Positions 32,722 through 43,613 of a DNA stretch of 64,000 nucleotides are shown one piece after another. The position numbers and the translations under genes were made by a program. The DNA is from Corbicula japonica (lineage: Eukaryota > Mollusca > Bivalvia > Venerida > Cyrenidae): positions 2,096,303-2,160,302 of the forward strand of contig JAZAYU010000061.1 of NCBI GenBank assembly GCA_038501625.1, read 5' to 3'. Under the pieces are notes generated by a model that searched no databases, had not been told where the DNA came from, and was given only the letters and a program-made list of their open reading frames with translations. The number at the start of each line of letters is the position of its first letter. The first letter of the stretch is position 1.

Positions 32722-32835
32722 GTTGTCCCAGTTAGCTCGATTGGTTGCATCGTCGGAATTGCAGGGCTAGGCGCTGTCGCTGTGACGGTCTGGGTTCACT
32801 CCCAGGTAGAGGCAATATCATTTGAAGTCTTCCTA
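32722..32835 (+). repeat. tRNA-derived SINE, head with A and B boxes
   Basis: TAGCTCGATTGG (32733-32744) fits an A box and GGTTCACTCC (32793-32802) fits a B box of an RNA polymerase III promoter. The spacing is ~50 bases, longer than in a normal tRNA without a long variable arm. The head is shared with 29870 (minus strand). It is a tRNA relic, not a tRNA gene. Confidence 0.65.
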
Positions 32836-32939
32836 ATTTTTTTAAGTCTTCACACTGGTAGATACCTTTAACATGTCCTTAGGTCATGTAGTAAATAAGT
32901 GTGTAGGACTTGACCCATTACGCAATATATACAGGTTTC

Positions 32940-32975
32940 ATTGCATGTGCAAACTGCTTAGATCCAGATCAGCTG
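32940..32975. mobile_element. TTAA MITE fragment
   Basis: TGCATGTGCAAACTGCTTAG and ATCCAGATCAGCTGG match the left part of the first hairpin only. Confidence 0.5.
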
Positions 32976-33316
32976 GTGATTATAGAAGTTTTTCATGACT
33001 GTAAAATTCTTGTTAGATAGCCAATAAGTCAAAGTTTTAACTAAAAATCAATACATTTTGTCTGTTTGCTTGTGTTTGCTCTCTTTTTGAGTTCAATCTA
33101 GAAAAGTTAATAAACATTCCTCTTTTTAAATGAAAAAAAACTGACAAAGGAAGAGAATTAATTGCTAAAATTGAAAGTTAGACGAAAGACAAACCTGAAT
33201 AAACGTGAGTGAAAAAACATTAACCCTTTACTATAAGGATATACCTTTAATCACATGTGAGACCTTACATTCATATCATCCTGCAAATATTTGCATATAA
33301 GCTATATCCCACAGAG

Positions 33317-33563
33317 TAAGGCCGGTATTTCATAGTTCAGTGATGCGTGATACGTAATCCGTGTCCGCGTCCTTGTCTGTGATTTTTCACTCACCAAAGA
33401 TATCGTTGGGTATATTCCATACCTCCGTGTTTGTTCCAGGTCACGGACATGGACACGGACACGTAACAGACACGGAGGTATGGAATATACCCAACGATAT
33501 CTTTGGTGAGTGAAAAATAGTGAACACTGATCACGCATCACGGAACTATGGAATACCGGCCTA
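33317..33563. mobile_element. Harbinger-like MITE, long palindrome
   Basis: TAA|GGCCGGTATTTCATAG at the left and CTATGGAATACCGGCC|TAA at the right give a TAA target duplication and GGCCGG-starting inverted ends, as in PIF/Harbinger elements. Inside, CACTCACCAAAGATATCG and GGTATATTCCATACCTCCGTG pair with their complements, so most of the 247 bases fold into one hairpin. The minus frame 33302-33541 is a translation of the stem. Confidence 0.8.
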
Positions 33564-33589
33564 AATGTTAAATTAAAATAATTGCTCCG

Positions 33590-33754
33590 TTAACCCTTTC
33601 CTTCATATATACTCTCTATATGGTGTGTGCGAACAATGTACATCCAGATCATCCGGCACATCCCTGCTGTTTGATGAGGATCTTCACTATTTGGTTTTGA
33701 TTTATATGGTTATTTTTTGACTAGAAGGTAAGCAGTGCAGATCCTGACAAAAGA
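33590..33754. mobile_element. TTAA double-hairpin MITE, 3'-truncated
   Basis: TTAACCCTTTCCTTCATATA at the left, one worn hairpin, and a break after GTGCAGATCCTGACAAAAGA, where the next copy begins directly. Confidence 0.75.
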
Positions 33755-33993
33755 TTAACCCTTTCCTCCATATATACGCATTTTTACGCGTGTGCGACCA
33801 GTGTAGATCCAGACACAGCACATCCGTGCCGTCTGATCTCGATCTGCACTGGTCGCATTTTGGTCAGAAATAACCTAATGAATAAAAAAGCGAACAGTTT
33901 AGATCCTGATCAGACGGCACAGATGTGCCAGCTGATCTGGATCTAAACTGTTTGCCCTAGAAATTGAGGTGTATCTATACAGGAAAGGGTTAA
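33755..33993 (+). mobile_element. TTAA double-hairpin MITE, full length
   Basis: TTAACCCTTTCCTCCATATA to ACAGGAAAGGGTTAA, both hairpins present (a short deletion in the first: ATCCAGACACAGCACATCC). It abuts the truncated copy at 33590-33754 head to tail. Confidence 0.9.
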
Positions 33994-35048
33994 ACATAGG
34001 ACTTACTTTTGCATTTTGACAACTTCAGGCAGACACTTGAATTATGTAAGGACCTTTGCGTCTGTTTCAACTGTTCTTGTCTGACATCTTGATTATTCCA
34101 TAAGATGAAAGTTAACACCAGCAACAAAGGTGTCGGGTACTTCATTTTACTAATACAGTCATTGTCTTAAATGTAAGACAGCCATAAGTATTGGTTCAAG
34201 ATGATATGCCTCTTAATATATGATATTAATATAAAGATCAAGTTGCTTGGTGATTACTGTTGTAGGTACCAGGTTGCTGTCTACTGTATTCAATTTCCAC
34301 AGACGCCACCTGACTATGTTAAAGTCACTTGTTTTCATATTGGCATAGGACACCATTATTATCTTACCATCTATTTGATTTCACCATGAATAGCATAACT
34401 TCAGCACACACCATCTGTGCTTGCCATTAATGCTTTAATTTCTTTTATGCAGAATTAAACTGTTTGTGTGGTTTTGAAGCTTTACCATTGTTACAAATAC
34501 TAAAGTTCAGCATTAAACAAAATACAATGTTAAATGTAGCAGAAAAGACAGGAAAAAATGTATGTTTACCAGAAAAGTCATTCATTTCATAGTTCAAATG
34601 GAATGAAAAAACTTCATCAAGTTACCAAACTGTTTAGATTTTTTTTTGCACAAATAAAATTAATGTTATTAATGTATTTTCATTTTTCATATGTTCAGAA
34701 AAATTATAACAGTAAAGCAAAATTTTAGACCTAAAAATTCCTAGACATTCGTTTTACATTCAAAAACAAAAAAGTGAGCAAAACAAAACATTATTTTAAA
34801 TGCCACATAAGTATTATGATATAGACATCAATATTTTTGTGTTGTTTTTTTTTTAAACGACAGAGAAACCAATGCTTGCCACTATTTACGTAACCTGGAA
34901 ATTCAAGGTCAAACACACTTTTACATATGTATCATATTGTTTACATATGTAAAACAAAAGTTTACAACACATTATTGTCAGTAACAAATTTCTCTTGTGG
35001 GCATTCAAAATGATATGTTGTTTTGATTAGTTTTTACAAATGTACATA
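33994..35048. other. Non-coding stretch
   Basis: AT-rich, no gene or recognised repeat. Confidence 0.4.
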
Positions 35049-35705
35049 CAGTAAAAATTCTCTAATCCAGATCCTTTATAATCCAGAATCCTCCGAAAAC
35101 CGCAAGATTTTTACGGTCCCGATTTTTTCCTTCTTTGTTTTTTGTAACAAAAACCTGCAAATACCCGAACCTCAAAATTCCGGAAACTGGCCTTAAATTT
35201 TCGATTTTATTTGAAAATGCTCTTTTAAAAAAGCTCTGAAAACCGGATTTGAGATAATTGCTGTTGAATGTGATGAACACTAGTTGTCTAGTCAGAGGTT
35301 CCAATTTTGACCTGCATATTATTTAAAAGACATGAAAATGATCATTAATGACTGGGAATTTCAAAGGTAATTGTTGCATAAACATAATTATGTAAGATTT
35401 GGGAGTCGATAGAAAATTGTCTGTTAAATTCGTTGTTTAAACAACTGCAACATTTTATGATGTAATTTTTAACATAATTGGTCACATTTATAATTAATTA
35501 ATTAAATTATTTAAAATTTATCAGTAATATTATTTATGGCTGAACCTCCAACTAAATGAAAAAGGATGGGAATATGGGTTAATTGCATATTCATACAGAA
35601 GCTGTATTGTAATTATGAAAAAGTATATCGATATGAGTAAATAAATTGAAAATTTTGGATATCTTTTTTTATGATTACAAACCTATCAAATGTGTCAATG
35701 TAAAG

Positions 35706-35796
35706 GATAGACCACGAGTAACCGTTGTCTACGAGATTTAGAGGCGAGCGAAGCGAGCCGAGAAATCTCGTAGACAATGGTTACGAGTGGTCTATC
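35706..35796. repeat. Palindrome with GTTGTCTACGAGATTT arms
   Basis: GATAGACCACGAGTAACCG, TTGTCTACGAGATTT and their complements surround AGAGGCGAGCGAAGCGAGCC. A related small palindrome (CGTAGACAAC / GTTGTCTACG) lies at 37564-37591, and CTTAGACCACAG / GTGGTCTAAG occur at 35799 and 37645. A nested element of ~1.85 kb may therefore span 35799-37654. Confidence 0.75.
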
Positions 35797-35799
35797 TGA

Positions 35800-37560
35800 C
35801 TTAGACCACAGGTAATCAATTTATAGATTCACGACTTCTCCTTTTAATTAATCGACCCCGTTTAGCTTGTAAAATCAACACGTAAATCTTTGCACGAGAA
35901 TTTCATGAATATCATGCCCATACAGAATGAGCTGCAAACATTGTGTCTTTATTATTTTGGTGGCTTTTGAAATTCCGCTTTAATCTTTTTCATACTTTTA
36001 AATGATGTTTGATGTGCAATAGGAAAAGGGACCCTCGGACAGTTAAAGTCAGTCTTTGAAATGACGTCATAAAGGTAAGCAGACGAAACATTAATAATTA
36101 TGCATTTCGAGGTTAAACACCAATTTATTGTCAAAATCTGAAACAAAATTACATTTATGATTTGAAATAAATATTATTGTAATGATTCCTTCCATTATAT
36201 ATAGTAGCAACTAAAATGTCAAAATTATGTTCAAAGGTACCTTTTCCAAGAACTGAGAACTGTTTTATCATCAGTCAAAATACAATTGTTTGCTAAGCAA
36301 TTTTACTGTTCTGTATTTCTGTGTTTAAAGTGGCAAAGCATTTAAGTATACTGGTCTTAAATAGAAAGTTACCATTTGTATCATTAGCTTTTACATTGAT
36401 GGCAAATTAATTTAAACAATTTGGTATGGCAAAAAAGCACTATTACATACTTGCATATTTGGGTACCGTACTGTCTTAATATTAAAGCTTTTTCAGCTGC
36501 TAAAATAGTGCAAATATTTGATAGAAACAAAAAAAAGCAGAAAAATGCAAAACAGCCAATGAGAAAACGTGTTAAAGGATGTTTTACTTTTTCTTCGCGT
36601 CACGGGAAGTTCAATTCACTAAGAAATTGAAAGTTTTTAATGATTTTTAAGACACACTCTACTGTTAGTTGATAAACGTTTGATATTGTTTTCGCAGACA
36701 GCAGTCGGGACATTTGCAGAAAATCAGAATAAGGATTAATTATAACAACACCGGAAGTGACTGTTTCTGATCTTGATCTTGAATATTGTTTCGAATTCCG
36801 TCACGAGTAAAAGTTTAAATTTATAAGAAGCCATTAATATGTTATCAATCACTAACAGCTCATAGACATTTCTAAAGTGGTAATTTTCTATTGACAGTGT
36901 GTATATTTGCAGAACGGTTGCAAGAAGTTGAAAGTGCTCACCATAATTATAAAATACTGCAAAATAGTCTCCAAAGAATATTTTTTACATAACTGGTCAA
37001 TATTCCCTATGTTCTCTGTAAAATGATTCATGACTTGTGGTGTAACTGGGCTAACATGAAATTTGCTTATAAAGAAACCTACTTTTTTTAATGTTTGGTC
37101 ATCCATTTTCGTGACCAGGAAATTGAAGGCCAAACACAAATAACTCACATTGTAGACATTTATTAAACCAAAGGACATTAGATATTGTTGTTAGTTACAC
37201 TCATTCCTAATGAAGATATTCAATATGATGTTTAGTGTTGCTTCAATTTTGTGATAACTTGCAAATAAAACATTCAGGGATTATCTAGGTCTAACTATTT
37301 TTCGTTACTGTTCTAACTTTTCCTAGCATATATAAATTAAACACATATTTAATTGTGCTGCATTGTGCTGTATGAGAGATTTTGATGTTTTTCTTTTTTG
37401 TCTATGACTAAGCGATGAAAAACTCAACAATACCTTAAACGTCCACTTCGTACTCTTACAATTATCACAAATATGTATCGATAGCACAGTATGACACTAA
37501 GCTATCGGCCATCCTCTTATTAATATGAAATAGTAAATGAGATGCACGTGCTTCACGAAC
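35800..37560. other. Interior of the pogo-like element, nothing recognised
   Basis: AT-rich sequence. Frames at 36421-36630 (+) and 36888-37178 (-) carry no transposase or other known motif. Confidence 0.4.
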
Positions 37561-37898
37561 CCTCGTAGACAACGCCAAAATGTTGTCTACGGGATTTAGT
37601 CAACGGTAATACTGGCCACTGATTGGCCAGTAGACGGTAGCTGTGGTCTAAGCATACATTAAGGTAAGACTTAGAAATGCGATATACCATACATATTTAC
37701 ATTCCTATTGATTTCTTCGTTTAAAAAATTCGGTTCATTTTGCATGAACCGCATGACCCGTAATGACGTCAGTAACGTCATGGCTGTTACTATTGAAAAC
37801 TCCCACGTTTTACTCCCCCTTTTCACTGTTACTAATTTTTGAAAGCGTTCGACTTAAGTTTATTTAAAGAAAAAAATGAATAAAATGTAAATATAAGT

Positions 37899-38047
37899 AA
37901 TGATTCTTATTTTAGTGCGGTTCATGCAGATTGGACGTGCACGCGAGAGCTGGCAAATTTACCATAAAGCGCTAGCGCGCTTTATGGATTTGCCAGCTCT
38001 CGCATACACGTCCAATCTGCATGAACCGCACCAAAATAAGAATCATT
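37899..38047. repeat. Near-perfect 149-bp palindrome
   Basis: AATGATTCTTATTTTAGTGC through GAGAGCTGGCAAATTTACC pairs with its complement around the centre AAAGCGCTAGCGCGCTTT. Only a few mismatches are visible (for example ATACACGTCC against GACGTGCACGC). It is near-symmetric in mismatches, so it is young or maintained. The frame 37900-38151 follows from it. Confidence 0.9.
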
Positions 38048-38279
38048 CCTTAAATAAAGGTAAAATCCTCCATAAACCGGAAACCTCTCTAAACTGGATT
38101 TTTTCTTCAGTCCCAAAGGTCACCGGTTCAGGGAGTTTTTACTGTACATAGAATTTTAGGAAAATTTTAGAGCTTGCTATTTTTGACCTCATTTTCTTTG
38201 GAAAACCCTGGTTGTTCGATTGACTTGACATTGGGCATGTGAATGGGTGGCATCAACATTTGGTTAAGTATTTTGTTAA

Positions 38280-38420
38280 AGTCCACTTTTCTCAGTAACC
38301 ATTCAAGGTAGTTCAAATTTAACAGTTGTCTGACATCACAGTAGCAATTATCAGGACAAATTTCATAACTCTTGACTGTTTTTTTTGTCATAGTTTTTCC
38401 CCTTTTCCACTGAGGTTAAG
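38280..38420 (+). repeat. Direct repeat flanking the 29-bp minisatellite, left
   Basis: GTCCACTTTTCTCAGTAACC, ATTCAAGGTAG, ACATCACAGTAGCAATTATC and TTTTTCCCCTTTTCCACT match 39862-39976 in order with ~75-80% identity by eye. Confidence 0.6.
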
Positions 38421-38502
38421 TTTTTTGTTTAAGTCCACTTTTTCTCTGAAACCTTTCAACAATACCGATTCCTATTATTACTTCAGAAGATAAATATGGA
38501 AT

Positions 38503-38659
38503 ATTATAACAGTATGCATTCTGTAGGTTCGTATTTTTCTAGTTGGGTATGTAAACAATATCACGCGAGACCGAATGTCGAGCGTGATGTGGTTACATAC
38601 GCAATGAGAAATAATACTTACCAATTATTACGAACCTACAGAAAGCATACTGTCATAAT
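38503..38659. repeat. Palindrome with ACAGTATGC arms
   Basis: ATTATAACAGTATGC / GCATACTGTCATAAT and TCTGTAGGTTCGTA / ACGAACCTACAGA are paired arms. Inner pairs are GGGTATGTAA / TTACATACG and TATCACGC / GCGTGATG. Probably a MITE; the frame 38496-38786 covers it. Confidence 0.8.
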
Positions 38660-38713
38660 GTTCCTTTTATTATATACCCTTCTTGCTCAAAAAAAATTTA
38701 AATATTATTTTTT

Positions 38714-39835
38714 GTTGCACTTTATGGTAATTTGTAACTTTTGCAGTTTGAGCTGGAGGGTTATAACTGTTGCACCATCTGATTGAAGCTTATATCTGTT
38801 GCACTTTGAGCTTGATGGTAAATACTGTTACACCTTTAAACTGTTGCACCTTCCAACTTGAGTGCAATTACAGTTGCATGTTGACCTTGTGGGTTATTAC
38901 TTTTGCATTTTGAACTTGTGGGTTATTACTGTTGAATTTCAAGCTTGTTGGCCATTACCGGTGCACTCTGAACTTGTGAGTTATTTCTGTTGCACTTTAA
39001 ACATGTGAATTATTTCTGTTGCACTCTTAACTTGTGGATTATTATTGTTGCACTTTGAATTTGTGGGTGTTTACTGTTCTACTTTAAGCTTGTTGGTTAT
39101 TACTTTTGCACTTTGAACTTTTGGGTTATTACTGTTAAACTTTGAATTTGTGTGTGTTTTACTGTTGTACTTTATGCTTGTTGGAATTTGTGGGTGTTTT
39201 ACTGTTGTACTTTATGCTTGTTGGTTATTACTTTTGCACTTTGAACTTTTGGGTTATTACTGTTGCACTTTGAATTTGTGGGTTATTACTGTGGCACTTT
39301 GAATTTGTGGGTGTTTTACTGTTGTACTTTATGCTTGTTGGTTATTACTTTTTAACTTCAAGCTTGTTGGCTATTACCGTTGCACTTTGAACTTGTGGGT
39401 TATTTCTGTTGCACTTTGAACTTGTGGGTTTTTGTTGTTGCACTTTGAACTTGTGGGTTATTTCTGTTGCACTTAGAACTTTTGGGTTATTTCTGTTGCA
39501 CTTTGAACTTGTGGGTTATTTCTGTTGCACTTTGACCTTATGAGTTATTTCTGTTGCACTTTGAACTTGTGTGTTATTTCTGTTGCAATTTAAACTTGTG
39601 AGTTATTTCTGTTGCACTCTTAACTTGTGGGTTATTACTGTTGCACTTTGAGATGGTGGGTTATTTCTGTTGCACTTTGTGCTTATATGTTATTACTGTT
39701 GCACTTGGAATTTGTGAGTGTTTACTGTTATACTCTAAGCTTGTTGGTTATTGCTGTTGCATTTTGAACTTGTGGGTTATTACTGTTGAACTTCAAGCTT
39801 GTTGGCTATTACCGTTGCACTTTAATCGTGAAAGT
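38714..39835 (+). repeat. 29-bp minisatellite, ~38 copies
   Basis: The unit is GTTGCACTTTGAACTTGTGG followed by GTTATTTCT, with variants CAAGCTTGTTGGCTATTACC and GAATTTGTGGGTG. Near-identical runs at 39360-39640 contrast with diverged edges. It lies between two diverged direct repeats (38280-38420, 39862-39976). Confidence 0.9.
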
Positions 39836-39861
39836 TATCAATATTTGTCTGTTTGTTTTTT

Positions 39862-39976
39862 GTTTCAGTTCACTTTTTCTCAGTAACCATTCAAAGCTAA
39901 GAGATTTGAAACTTAAAATAGTTTTCTTACATCATGGTAGCAATAATCATAGTTATTCCCCTTTTACACTTAGAAT
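39862..39976 (+). repeat. Direct repeat flanking the 29-bp minisatellite, right
   Basis: TTCACTTTTTCTCAGTAACC, ATTCAAAGCTAAG, ACATCATGGTAGCAATAATC and TATTCCCCTTTTACACT align with the left copy at 38280-38420. Confidence 0.6.
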
Positions 39977-40163
39977 TTTGGTTCAATAAATTCTTTTATT
40001 ACCTGATACCGTATATAAATTTAATTTGGTATTTCTTACTGTTTTCTGAAATTGTTAAAACGTCCACATTCGCGAACTGTTGACTGGTCAATAGTTTTGA
40101 CTGTTTCCCTCGCGTGCTCTAAAGTCATAGAGGATTCCCCCATTGAATTGATCAGGTAATAAA

Positions 40164-40320
40164 ACAGTTATTTCATATGTGATCTGGGAACAGTCAAACA
40201 GTTGTCCCTCGGTGTCGGGGATAGCCTACGGCCTCGGGCAACAGTTCAAAACGCTATCCCCTCCACCTCGGGTCAACAGATTAACTGTTCCCAATCCCAA
40301 ATCACATATGAAATAACTGT
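40164..40320. repeat. Foldback repeat with ACAGTTATTTCATATGTGAT arms
   Basis: ACAGTTATTTCATATGTGAT and its complement, then GGGAACAGT / ACTGTTCCC, with a GC-rich centre (GGTGTCGGGGATAGCC, GGCTATCCCC-like). The layout is similar to repeat B (CAGTTCACCC/GGGTCAACAG around a GC-rich core). No coding role. Confidence 0.75.
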
Positions 40321-40557
40321 ATACTGTTTAATGCGATTCCCAAATTACAGAAATTACTGTTATGGCAGAAATGCAAATATTTAAGTTTGAACTCGGAGAC
40401 ATATTCTAAAATGTCTCGGCAAAACTTAGTGGTGGTTTTCCTATTTCCATGATAAAAGATAGAATTTATTTCATCATTTTTTATTAGTTTAGGTAAGCAA
40501 CTCACAGTACATGTAGTCAGAATAATAACAATAATTGAGTTTTACTCTCTAATTCAT

Positions 40558-40797
40558 TTAACCATTTCCTCCATAGATACACCTTAATTGCGTGGGCGAA
40601 CAGTTTAGATCTAGAACAGCCAGCACATCTGTGCCATCTGATCAGGATCTAAACTGTTCGCTTTTTAATTCATTAAGGTTGTTTCTGACCAAAAAGCGAC
40701 CAGTGCAGATCCTGATCAGACGGCATGAATGTGCCAGCTGATCTGGATCTACACCGGTCGCACATGCATAAAAATGCATATTTATGGAGGAAAGGGA
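40558..40797 (-). mobile_element. TTAA double-hairpin MITE, near full length
   Basis: TTAACCATTTCCTCCATAG to TTTATGGAGGAAAGGG; the right TTAA is mutated. Opposite orientation to 27269: the CGAACAGTTTAG hairpin comes first and the GCGACCAGTGCAG hairpin second. Confidence 0.85.
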
Positions 40798-40814
40798 TAT
40801 AAATGTTTAAATTC

Positions 40815-41006
40815 ACAAGCAAATAGTCTAGATTCGGATCAGCCTGCACATTCATTACATCAGATCTAGATCTGCACTAGTAGCATCTTGGTCACAAATA
40901 ACATAGTGAATCTAAAAGCAAACAGTGTAGATCCTGAACAGATGACATAGATGTGCTAGATATTCTGGATCAACATTGTTTGCCCAAGCATTAAAGGTGA
41001 ATCTAT
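40815..41006. mobile_element. TTAA double-hairpin MITE, worn
   Basis: AGATTCGGATCAGCCTGCAC, CATCAGATCTAGATCTGCAC and GTGTAGATCCTGAACAGATG keep the family pattern. It is followed at once by another left end (TTAACTCTTTCCTCCATATA, 41007-41072) cut after CCAGTGTAGAGTCAGCTGGC. Confidence 0.7.
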
Positions 41007-41138
41007 TAACTCTTTCCTCCATATATACACCTTTTTACGCATGTGCGACCAGTGTAGAGTCAGCTGGCATCAATATATTCTTCATATAAATGTCTTCTCC
41101 AGTTATTATATAATTCTGAATTCACAATATAATACAGG

Positions 41139-41283
41139 GCCCAATATCATAAACTAAAATAAGAGACCAGTCTCAAATCTCAAGCTTCTGATTGGCTGAA
41201 ATAGCGGCCAGTTGCCGTTTTAGCCAGTCAGACGCTTGAGATTTGAGACTGGTCTCCAGATTAAGTTTTATGATCTTGGGCCA
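41139..41283. repeat. Palindromic repeat family A, copy 3
   Basis: GCCCAATATCATAAACT / AGTTTTATGATCTTGGGC outer arms, GAGACCAGTCTCAAATCTCA main arms, GCGGCCAGTTGCCG near the centre. Confidence 0.85.
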
Positions 41284-43416
41284 AGCAATTATTATATAAT
41301 AACATGAAAGTGCCCGAATGAGTCTATTTGCAGGTGTCAATAAATGTATACACATCACATAATAAAGTTAGTCATATATACTTTTTGGGACGGACTGTCT
41401 GTAATGTAAAATGTAATGTATTAATGTTTAACAACACTTAACTCTATACTTGACAAACCTTTTTGATTAAAGAATTTTCAATTGTTGAAAAAATTAATGT
41501 GCTGTACTAATTCAGATATTTTAAACCATTATAAATATATATATTACTAAAAAAACCAGCATTGTTACCTGCACAGTTTTGTTTCAATACAGTCTGTTTT
41601 CAAGTCAATAAATTTGAAAACCAACTAGTGGTAAAATATTTTATTGTTGAAACAAATCAAAGTAATGTATTAATTCAAATTTTGTGTACAGAATTGTTAA
41701 GTGATTTTCACAGGTAATTGGTATAAGTAAGTAGAGTTGCACAATGGTTGCTATCTGATTTAGCCACTGGTGGTTAGAGAGATGTAACAGGTACACCAGT
41801 CTACAGTGGAGTGATAGTAACTAAACCAGTCTACCGTAAGCTAATGTTCAAATGTCGTCTGCAGCGAAAACACATACACTCAACCTTTTTGTTTGTCTGA
41901 TAATATAATATTGGTACTTATTTCTTGTGAAATTTGATTTGGAATTATTATACAGGTAGACAAAGGAAGTTTAAGCAGTATGAAGTAGGTACAACTTTTA
42001 TTTAATTATTCAGATTAATAATACAATATTTCAATAATCTTGTTTAATTTTTTCTTAGAAATTTTTGTGTTCTGATTCTTTTTATTGTTCTTGAGTTCAT
42101 AAGAAAATTTTGTGGGTAATTTTTTGGTTTTGTTTTAGAATGTTTTACAGTTGATAGGGTTATAAATAATGTTATTTCAAAATAGTATTTCTTAGATTGT
42201 ATCATTAACGCTCATTACATGTTTGTATGTAGCGGGACAAAATTTGCATTTTAAGTTGCATTGCACATTGATCTACCTTTTAAACAATTTGTCAAAAAAC
42301 TCCGCAGCAGTCAATATGTTATTTTTGTTGGTACATGTATCAAGATAAATCATATAAAATTCATTGCTTTAAACTTTTTTTAGAAGAAAATGCACTTTGT
42401 TTAATTTTACGATGTTTGGTTGTGAGTAAAACTTGGCTCAAAAATTAAAGAATAATTAGTACAAATCAATAATTTTTTGTTATTTTTTAATAAAAGAATT
42501 GTTTTCAGTGTAAATTTCACTGATTAATATTCAGTTATATCTATTTCGCTCTCTGTTGTTGTTTTTTTTTCTATAAAGAACTCTCAACAAAAGAAATGAA
42601 AAACAGCGTGCTGATACTGTGTTACTGTGTCTTAAAATTTATTATGACATCGGTTTTCATTTGGATTGTATTTCTTCAGCTTAATTTTAAGTGATTAAAA
42701 CAAATTCTTGAAAAAAATACAAGAAAACAATTTTTAAAAATGTATATAGATTGATCAGCAGTTAGCTCTTTTAATTTGCTTAATTTTGTTTGTTCTTGTC
42801 ATTTTAATTTTTTTAATAATCTAATTATGTAATAATGTTAATGTATAACAAAAGTAGAAAACAGAAAAAGGGTTCATTAAAAAAATAAATTAGGCTTATT
42901 AGCGGGGAAATAAAGACCTTCCACCTATTATTTTGTTTGTTTTACGGGCACTAAATTTATTCAGAAACTTACAAAAGCATACACTCAGATTCTTTTCGTA
43001 GCACAATGTTTATATTATGGTAATTACTTGATTTGTTTTAGTGTGAATTTTACATTTTTCTAAAAGTTTGAGTTTTATTTGATAATGTTGACAGCATCTT
43101 CTACTGTGTAACTCTACTTTTTACCACATGCCAAACTAATGCGTTTTTCAAACTGACTAATTTTTAAATGAAATCAGATATTTTAAATCTTTCTGAAAAT
43201 TGTCAAATTCACTTAATGAAATTTACACATGCTTCAGTCATTTTCAAACAGGTCTATGGCAGTAATGAAAGATATGTGTTGTTATTATTATTATGAACAA
43301 CCAGCCAAAATTAACTTGAATAAAAACATTATTTTAATTGATTACAAGTTTGCATAATTATTGTTTTTATTTATTACATTGAGCAACATTAACATAATTA
43401 TACTGTAGGTATAATC
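41284..43416. other. Long AT-rich non-coding stretch
   Basis: Over 2 kb without any repeat, gene or RNA that I recognise. Confidence 0.4.
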
Positions 43417-43613
43417 AACCCTTTACCCTAGCATGCAGCGGTTATCCATGTGTGAACAGTGTAGACCCAGATCAGCAGGAATATCCTTTCTGTCAGATCA
43501 GGATCTACACTATATGCTTTTTGATTCATAAGGTTATTTCAGACCAAAAAGCAAACATTGTAGCAAATGGGCTGGCTGATCTAGATCTACATTGTTCAAG
43601 TAAAGGGATAATT
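43417..43613. mobile_element. TTAA double-hairpin MITE, internally deleted
   Basis: AACCCTTTACCCTAGCATG at the left and AAGTAAAGGGATAATTAA at the right. The first hairpin is complete (AACAGTGTAGACCCAGATCAG), and the second is shortened (AACATTGTAGCAAATGGGC). Confidence 0.7.

Larger units (their letters stand above)
35049..38144. mobile_element. Pogo/Tigger-like element (3.1 kb) with nested palindromes
   Basis: The left end CAGTAAAAATTCTCTAATCC and right end (reverse complement) CAGTAAAAACTCCCTGAACC are each flanked by TA (35047-35048, 38145-38146). Subterminal sequences on both sides contain CCTCC-AAACCG-type motifs. CAGTAAAA ends with TA duplication are typical of pogo/Tigger elements. I find no transposase frame; the interior is filled with later palindromic insertions (35706-35796, 37564-37591, 37899-38047). 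Confidence 0.65.

Noticed and set aside
33302..33541. 79-codon minus-strand frame
   Set aside because: It lies wholly inside the stem of the GGCCGG-ended palindrome.
37900..38151. 83-codon + frame with histidine and proline
   Set aside because: It is a translation of the 149-bp palindrome and the end of the pogo-like element.
39641..39989. Two + frames with YCCTLxxxVI repeats
   Set aside because: They are produced by the 29-bp minisatellite.
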